Shown: in pieces, positions 7,420 through 10,331 of the stretch
Layout: each line of letters begins with the position of its first letter
Position numbering within the stretch: position 1 is the first letter of the stretch
Source: JADJNW01 sp964517175
GTDB taxonomy: Bacteria; Bacteroidota; Bacteroidia; Chitinophagales; Saprospiraceae
DNA length: 10,331 nucleotides
Direction of reading: 5' to 3'
Assembly (NCBI GenBank): GCA_964517175.1
Contig: CAZFBU010000150.1
Coordinates: 1 to 10,331 of the forward strand
Position numbers and translations under genes: made by a program
The notes under the pieces: model-generated
Databases searched by the model: none
What the model saw: only the letters and a program-made list of their open reading frames with translations
What the model was told of the DNA's origin: nothing

Positions 7420-8055
7420 ATGAAAAAATTCCTAGCCGTGTTCGCCTTGTTTTTGCTCTTGCTGAATTGCAGCGATGCGCCCAAAGAACGTGTGAATCAG
7501 GAAAATGATACAACTTTTAAGCAGTATGACGACTTCCGGGTCGTGCCGGGTGAACGCGTGGGCATGATAACCGGACGAAGCACGGAGGCAGAGGTAGAGC
7601 TGGCCTATGGAGAAGACAATGTGCGGCTGACCAGCCTGAATATGGGCGAGGGGGAAGAAAAAATCGGGGTCGTTGTATTTCCCGATACCAAAAACGAGCT
7701 GGAAATCGTTTGGGAACTGGAAGCCAGCATCGGCAAGCCGGCATTCGTGCGGCTGAGCAAAGAAAATGGCGAATGGGCAACAGAGGAGGGCGTGCAGATT
7801 GGAACGACGCTGGAAAAACTGGAAGAGATCAACGGGCGGCCGTTTTCCTTCTACGGCTTTGAATGGGATTACGGCGGGTTGATTGCCAACTGGAACGGCG
7901 GCAACTTGAGCCCTTATCTGATTGTGGCGCTGGTTCCGCAGGATTTCGAGGCACTGGAGGAAGAACTGCTTGGCGAGGTTGTGCTTTCTTCCGATGACCC
8001 GAAAGTGCGCCAGCTTCAGGCAAAGATCGGTTCGATTGTCATTACATTTGAGTAA
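7420..8055 (+). CDS. Putative lipoprotein with two BamE/SmpA-like short modules
   Basis: A 211-residue protein. Its leader MKKFLAVFALFLLLLNC ends in a relaxed Bacteroidota lipobox with Cys17 as the lipidation site. After an acidic linker come two related short segments: GMITGRSTEAEVELAYGEDN (48-67) and GVQIGTTLEKLEEINGRPF (124-142). Both have the form G-x-x-x-G-x-[ST] followed by an amphipathic helix and a turn, as in BamE/SmpA-like lipoproteins. The second leads into FSFYGFEWDYGG (142-153) and a Gly/Asn-rich turn WNGGNLS. I recall such GxPFxxxGFxWDYGG stretches in uncharacterised lipoproteins but know of no function. The gene begins 24 nt after the TPR gene and ends 34 nt before the membrane protein gene, so the three are probably co-transcribed. 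The ATG at 7420 has no clear Shine-Dalgarno sequence. Confidence 0.72.
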   Translation: MKKFLAVFALFLLLLNCSDAPKERVNQENDTTFKQYDDFRVVPGERVGMITGRSTEAEVELAYGEDNVRLTSLNMGEGEEKIGVVVFPDTKNELEIVWELEASIGKPAFVRLSKENGEWATEEGVQIGTTLEKLEEINGRPFSFYGFEWDYGGLIANWNGGNLSPYLIVALVPQDFEALEEELLGEVVLSSDDPKVRQLQAKIGSIVITFE

Positions 8056-8089
8056 AAACACCTTATAGCCATCAAAAAACAGTAATATT

Positions 8090-8866
8090 ATGAATTTGGA
8101 ACAATACCCCAGACTTCGCGAAGCCATTGATCTCGGTTACGATTTCGATATTGGCAAATACATCAATCAGGGCTTCGAGCTTTTTAAGCAAAATGTCGGC
8201 GGTTTCGTCGCTTACACTTTCGTTTACATGGCTATATTAATGGTCATCGGCATTATTCCTGTTTTGGGCAATATCGCCAGCATCGTCATCGCGCCGCCCC
8301 TGGCAGTGGGCTGGTATCTGGTGGCAAACAAAATCCGCAAATCAGAACCCAGCGAGTTCAATGATTTTTTTCGGGGTTTCGACTTTATCGGTCCGCTCAT
8401 TCTCATCACGCTCGTCTCTTCCCTGATTTATGTCGTTGCGCTCATTCCCTTCTTCATTTCTACCTGGACGTACCTCGATCTTTTTTCCGATCTGTACGAA
8501 ATTGGCAGTTATGATCTGGAGCGCGACTTCCCGTTCTGGACATTCCTGTTTTTCCTGCCGCTGGTTTACCTGGGGGTCGCCTGGCGGTGGGCGTCTATGT
8601 TCGTCATTTTTCACAAAATGGGCTTCTGGGAAGCTATGGAAACCAGCCGCCGATTGGTAACGAGACGCTGGGGCAACCATTTTGTGCTTTTGCTGGTGTT
8701 TATGCTCTTTGCACTGGGAGGAATGTTAGCCTTCTTTATTGGTTTGATTTTCGTCATACCAATGATTACCTGCATGGAATACGCTGCTTTTGCCGATGTG
8801 ACCCGGCTCCGCATGGAGACCGGCGAGCGTAGCGGAGACGATATTGTCGATCATCTTGTCGATTGA
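8090..8866 (+). CDS. Polytopic inner-membrane protein of unknown function
   Basis: A 258-residue integral membrane protein with about six hydrophobic segments, near 38-58, 60-80, 101-123, 149-174, 197-215 and 215-235. The cytoplasmic-looking start (FDIGKYINQGFELFKQNVGG) and the loop GFWEAMETSRRLVTRRWGNH (178-197) are typical of DUF975/YciC-like membrane proteins, in which an 'EAM..S..LV...W' helix precedes a transmembrane pair; this family link is tentative. The C-terminus is short, charged and soluble. It is the last gene of the TPR-lipoprotein-membrane protein unit. The sequence after its stop reaches the scaffold gap within 50 bases, so its terminator or further operon genes may be missing. 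Confidence 0.75.
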   Translation: MNLEQYPRLREAIDLGYDFDIGKYINQGFELFKQNVGGFVAYTFVYMAILMVIGIIPVLGNIASIVIAPPLAVGWYLVANKIRKSEPSEFNDFFRGFDFIGPLILITLVSSLIYVVALIPFFISTWTYLDLFSDLYEIGSYDLERDFPFWTFLFFLPLVYLGVAWRWASMFVIFHKMGFWEAMETSRRLVTRRWGNHFVLLLVFMLFALGGMLAFFIGLIFVIPMITCMEYAAFADVTRLRMETGERSGDDIVDHLVD

Positions 8867-8916
8867 AAACACCGGGAAACCAGGGTTCAGACGAGCGCAA
8901 ATAAGTTACCTAAACC

Positions 8917-9016
8917 NNNNNNNNNNNNNNNNNNNNNNNNNNNNNNNNNNNNNNNNNNNNNNNNNNNNNNNNNNNNNNNNNNNNNNNNNNNNNNNNNNNN
9001 NNNNNNNNNNNNNNNN
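8917..9016. other. Scaffold gap (100 N)
   Basis: Exactly 100 N in a row, the customary placeholder for a gap of unknown size. Distances across it are meaningless and gene adjacency across it is unproven. The short leading part (8867-8916) is intergenic. Confidence 0.98.
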
Positions 9017-9207
9017 CCGGGGTCAAGAGTATGTTTAAATTTCGACGTAGCGTTCCTTTGGCGCATACTTTGGGATGCTCACAATTCGAGCAAAAATGAC
9101 CACCTGGCTCACCCCTTGCGTTGGTAAAACGGCCGCCCGCTAGAGCCGGACCGACCTGTCAGCGCTTTGCGTATATGACTTGTGGCGGCCTTCGAAGCTC
9201 TTTCCTG

Positions 9208-9247
9208 TCAAGCTACAATCACTTTTCAGACGAGCTGAAAGGCTTGA
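9208..9247. repeat. Nested inverted repeat
   Basis: The inner stem CTTTTCAG (9222-9229) pairs with CTGAAAGG (9235-9242) around the loop ACGAG, with one G-U pair. An outer TCAAGC (9208-9213) is complementary to GCTTGA (9242-9247); the two stems share base 9242, so at least one pair must yield. The role is unknown. Confidence 0.6.
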
Positions 9248-9271
9248 TAACACACTGATTGCCACGGAAAA

Positions 9272-9342
9272 GCATTGGCGAAGGCGGGGGCTTAAAAGCA
9301 AAAAAGCTGAATAAAGCACTTCTGTCCCGCTTTTGCCAATGC
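9272..9342. repeat. Long imperfect inverted repeat, possible terminator or structured RNA
   Basis: The arm 9272-9288 (GCATTGGCGAAGGCGGG) pairs at all 17 positions with 9326-9342 (CCCGCTTTTGCCAATGC) in a + strand transcript, using two G-U pairs. A further G-U pair at 9289/9325 makes 18. The loop is 35 bases and A-rich. In a - strand transcript the two internal wobbles become A-C mismatches. The repeat begins 21 bases beyond the stop of the DsrE-like gene and on that strand is followed by TTTT, so it could also serve as that gene's terminator, although the loop is long. Confidence 0.68.
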
Positions 9343-9362
9343 AATGTTGTATGCCGTTTTTG

Positions 9363-9818
9363 TTAGTATGTGAAAACTGTTGGGTTATTTTTTAGCTTTT
9401 CCATCATCACTTCTTCTTCGCTAACTTTAATATTGGAAGGAATTTTTGTCTTGTCAATATCAAGAGCCTCCATACAATGAGGACAAGCAATGATTTCGCC
9501 TCCTTTTTCCGCCACCGTATTGAGCGCTTTAATGATATTTTCTCCATGAAAAACAAGCGTATCAGCTCCCGGCTGTAATAGCTTAACGCCATTTACATTT
9601 AAAAATACCGTTACTTTTAGTCCGTTGTCCAATGCTTTTTCAGCAAGGTGAATGCCCATTAGCGAACCGTGCGCACTTACCGTAGCATCGCTGGTAAGGT
9701 TGATAAACAGCTCATTTGAATTTACTGTTGTTTTTTCCTGCACTGAGGAGGTATCTCCACAAGATGCAAAAAGTGAAACCAATAGAATTAGAGCCATTAA
9801 ATTTTTCAGCTTTTTCAT
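9363..9818 (-). CDS. DsrE-family lipoprotein with CPHC motif
   Basis: A 151-residue protein with a lipoprotein leader, KNLMALILLVSLFASC, and lipid-acceptor Cys20. It is therefore predicted to be anchored in the periplasm or outer membrane. The rest is a DsrE/YchN-like alpha/beta domain: LFINLTSD as the first strand, SLMGIHLAEKALDNGLKVTV (52-71), a second strand FLNVNGVKLL, and an internal KGGEIIACPHCMEALDI (106-121). Cys112 and Cys115 form a CPHC motif at the place where DsrE-like proteins often carry their sulfur-handling cysteine. DsrE relatives move sulfur or act in thiol chemistry, usually in the cytoplasm, so an exported one is notable. The ATG at 9818 gives a proper leader, and there is no clear Shine-Dalgarno sequence. 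It lies 52 nt after the ALDC-like gene on the same strand and may share its transcript. DNA here is AT-rich compared with the left part of the window. Confidence 0.82.
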   Translation of the reverse strand: MKKLKNLMALILLVSLFASCGDTSSVQEKTTVNSNELFINLTSDATVSAHGSLMGIHLAEKALDNGLKVTVFLNVNGVKLLQPGADTLVFHGENIIKALNTVAEKGGEIIACPHCMEALDIDKTKIPSNIKVSEEEVMMEKLKNNPTVFTY

Positions 9819-9870
9819 TTCTAAATAAGTTTTAAATTGTAAAAAAGAGTGAATCGAAGCAAAAAGAAGG

Positions 9871-10331
9871 CTATTTTGGCAAGCTTATTTCCATGTTACC
9901 TTCAAAACGCAGGTCATCTATATGCCCGGCCGATTTTCCATCTTTTGAAACTACGTGTATATGGATAGCATTTTTGATGTTATCGTCCTGAATAGCGGGC
10001 GAAAAGGTACCTATAAAAATACCATGATGCCTTTCAGAGTAAAACCCCACAATGCTTACTGCTTCATTCTCCATCATATAATACTCCTTTGATTGTTTGA
10101 AACGCTCTTTGGTAATTGGCCCTCCATTTGTTCGGTTTACGTTAACATGCCACTGTAGCTCTTTGGGCGTACCAGTTAGTAGAAATGGAAAAGCGGTAGT
10201 TTGTGTGTTGATTCCGGCGACCGTTGCACGCGTTTTCACGTAATGTTGTAAGTCCAGGTAATTATTAACCGTATCTGGCAGGGGTTCATTTTGCCATTGC
10301 TTATTTTTTGTCCATACTGCAAAAATCGCTT
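9871..10331 (-). CDS. Acetolactate-decarboxylase-like protein, C-terminal part (runs off window edge)
   Basis: The frame is open from the TAG at 9871-9873 to the window edge, about 152 residues, so the start lies outside. The GTG at 10237-10239 is an internal Val: 30 further in-frame codons precede it (including AVWTKNKQWQNEPLPDTVNN). The C-terminal half shows VGFYSERHHGIFIGTFSP, then HIH, then GHIDDLRF. Numbered from that GTG, the histidines are 93, 95 and 106, the same 2- and 11-residue spacing as the zinc ligands of acetolactate decarboxylase (His194, His196 and His207 in the Brevibacillus enzyme). The 'SxxHxGIF ... HxH ... GHxD' pattern fits Bacteroidota proteins I recall being annotated as acetolactate decarboxylase. 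The stretch before it is about 40 residues longer than in AlsD/BudA, so the true substrate is uncertain. ALDC converts 2-acetolactate to acetoin. Any leader peptide would be outside the window. Confidence 0.68.
   Translation of the reverse strand, partial: AIFAVWTKNKQWQNEPLPDTVNNYLDLQHYVKTRATVAGINTQTTAFPFLLTGTPKELQWHVNVNRTNGGPITKERFKQSKEYYMMENEAVSIVGFYSERHHGIFIGTFSPAIQDDNIKNAIHIHVVSKDGKSAGHIDDLRFEGNMEISLPK

Larger units (their letters stand above)
9017..9362. other. Non-coding segment rich in inverted repeats next to the gap
   Basis: No convincing reading frame is present in these 346 bases on either strand. The segment contains several inverted repeats: TGCTC/GAGCA around 9075-9093, GGCCGCC at 9131-9137 with GGCGGCC at 9184-9190, a nested pair at 9208-9247, and a long hairpin at 9272-9342. 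Its composition is more balanced than the AT-rich genes to its right. Repeated or structured DNA often ends contigs, so an interspersed repeat is plausible. No tRNA cloverleaf or known riboswitch was recognised. Confidence 0.55.

Noticed and set aside
8043..8050. TACATTTG as a TAnnTTTG promoter for the membrane protein gene
   Set aside because: It lies in the last codons of the lipoprotein gene and has no TTG at the right distance upstream. A chance match is more likely, and co-transcription explains the gene's expression.
8844..9038. Open frame spanning the N run
   Set aside because: It reads through undefined bases and overlaps the end of the membrane protein gene, so it is an artefact.
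8886..9235. TTCAGACGAGC present on both sides of the scaffold gap (8886-8896 and 9225-9235)
   Set aside because: Eleven bases with no extension on either side, not at the gap edges. It is too short to claim target-site duplication or an assembly repeat.
9272..9356. Integron attC site ending in GTTGTAT at 9346-9352
   Set aside because: GTTGTAT matches the GTTRRRY core at 6 of 7 positions, but I found no complementary RYYYAAC partner on the far side of the hairpin and no integrase gene. It is kept only as a possibility under the structured-segment finding.
10237..10239. GTG start giving a 122-residue protein
   Set aside because: The frame remains open for 30 more codons to the window edge, and those residues fit the same protein family. 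The gene is therefore partial, not short.

Overview
The window looks like a piece of a Bacteroidota genome, probably a draft or metagenome-assembled genome from the Saprospiraceae/Lewinella side of the phylum; this placement is an inference. The supporting signs are a TTG/TAnnTTTG-type promoter, several starts with no Shine-Dalgarno sequence, Bacteroidota-style lipoprotein leaders, an ECF sigma factor paired with a membrane protein carrying NR[ED]AFDxAxP motifs, and an acetolactate-decarboxylase-like protein of the Bacteroidota type. A run of exactly 100 N (8917-9016) is a scaffold gap, so everything to its right is linked to the left part only by scaffolding.

Left part (1-2607, + strand): a compact three-gene unit. 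An ECF sigma factor (90-635) sits behind a plausible ECF-type promoter. It is followed by a single-pass membrane protein (649-1440), the likely anti-sigma factor, with three tandem copies of an NR[ED]AFD motif in its cytoplasmic half. This gene overlaps by 17-20 nt with a gene for an exported beta-solenoid protein (1421-2557). A strong intrinsic terminator (2574-2607) closes the unit. The simplest reading is a self-regulating envelope-sensing circuit: sigma factor, membrane-bound inhibitor and exported partner.

Centre (2650-6402, - strand): one large gene for a fused hydantoinase A/B (5-oxoprolinase-type) ATP-dependent amidohydrolase of 1250 residues, convergent with the sigma unit. A 132-bp divergent intergenic region then leads to a second + strand unit (6535-8866). 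This encodes a TPR protein with a conserved-looking C-terminal domain, a lipoprotein with two BamE/SmpA-like short modules, and a polytopic membrane protein of about six segments. Spacings of 24 and 34 nt suggest co-transcription; the function is unknown.

Right part (9017-10331): about 346 bp of non-coding DNA rich in inverted repeats, including an 18-pair hairpin at 9272-9342. Beyond it, in visibly more AT-rich DNA, are two - strand genes. The upstream one runs off the window edge and encodes the C-terminal part of an acetolactate-decarboxylase-like protein with the H-x-H...H metal-ligand spacing. The downstream one encodes a DsrE-like lipoprotein with a CPHC motif. The most interesting items are the triplicated motif in the anti-sigma protein, the structured non-coding segment next to the gap, and the exported DsrE/CPHC protein paired with an ALDC-like enzyme. 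I found no CRISPR array, tRNA, rRNA, transposase or recognisable defence system.
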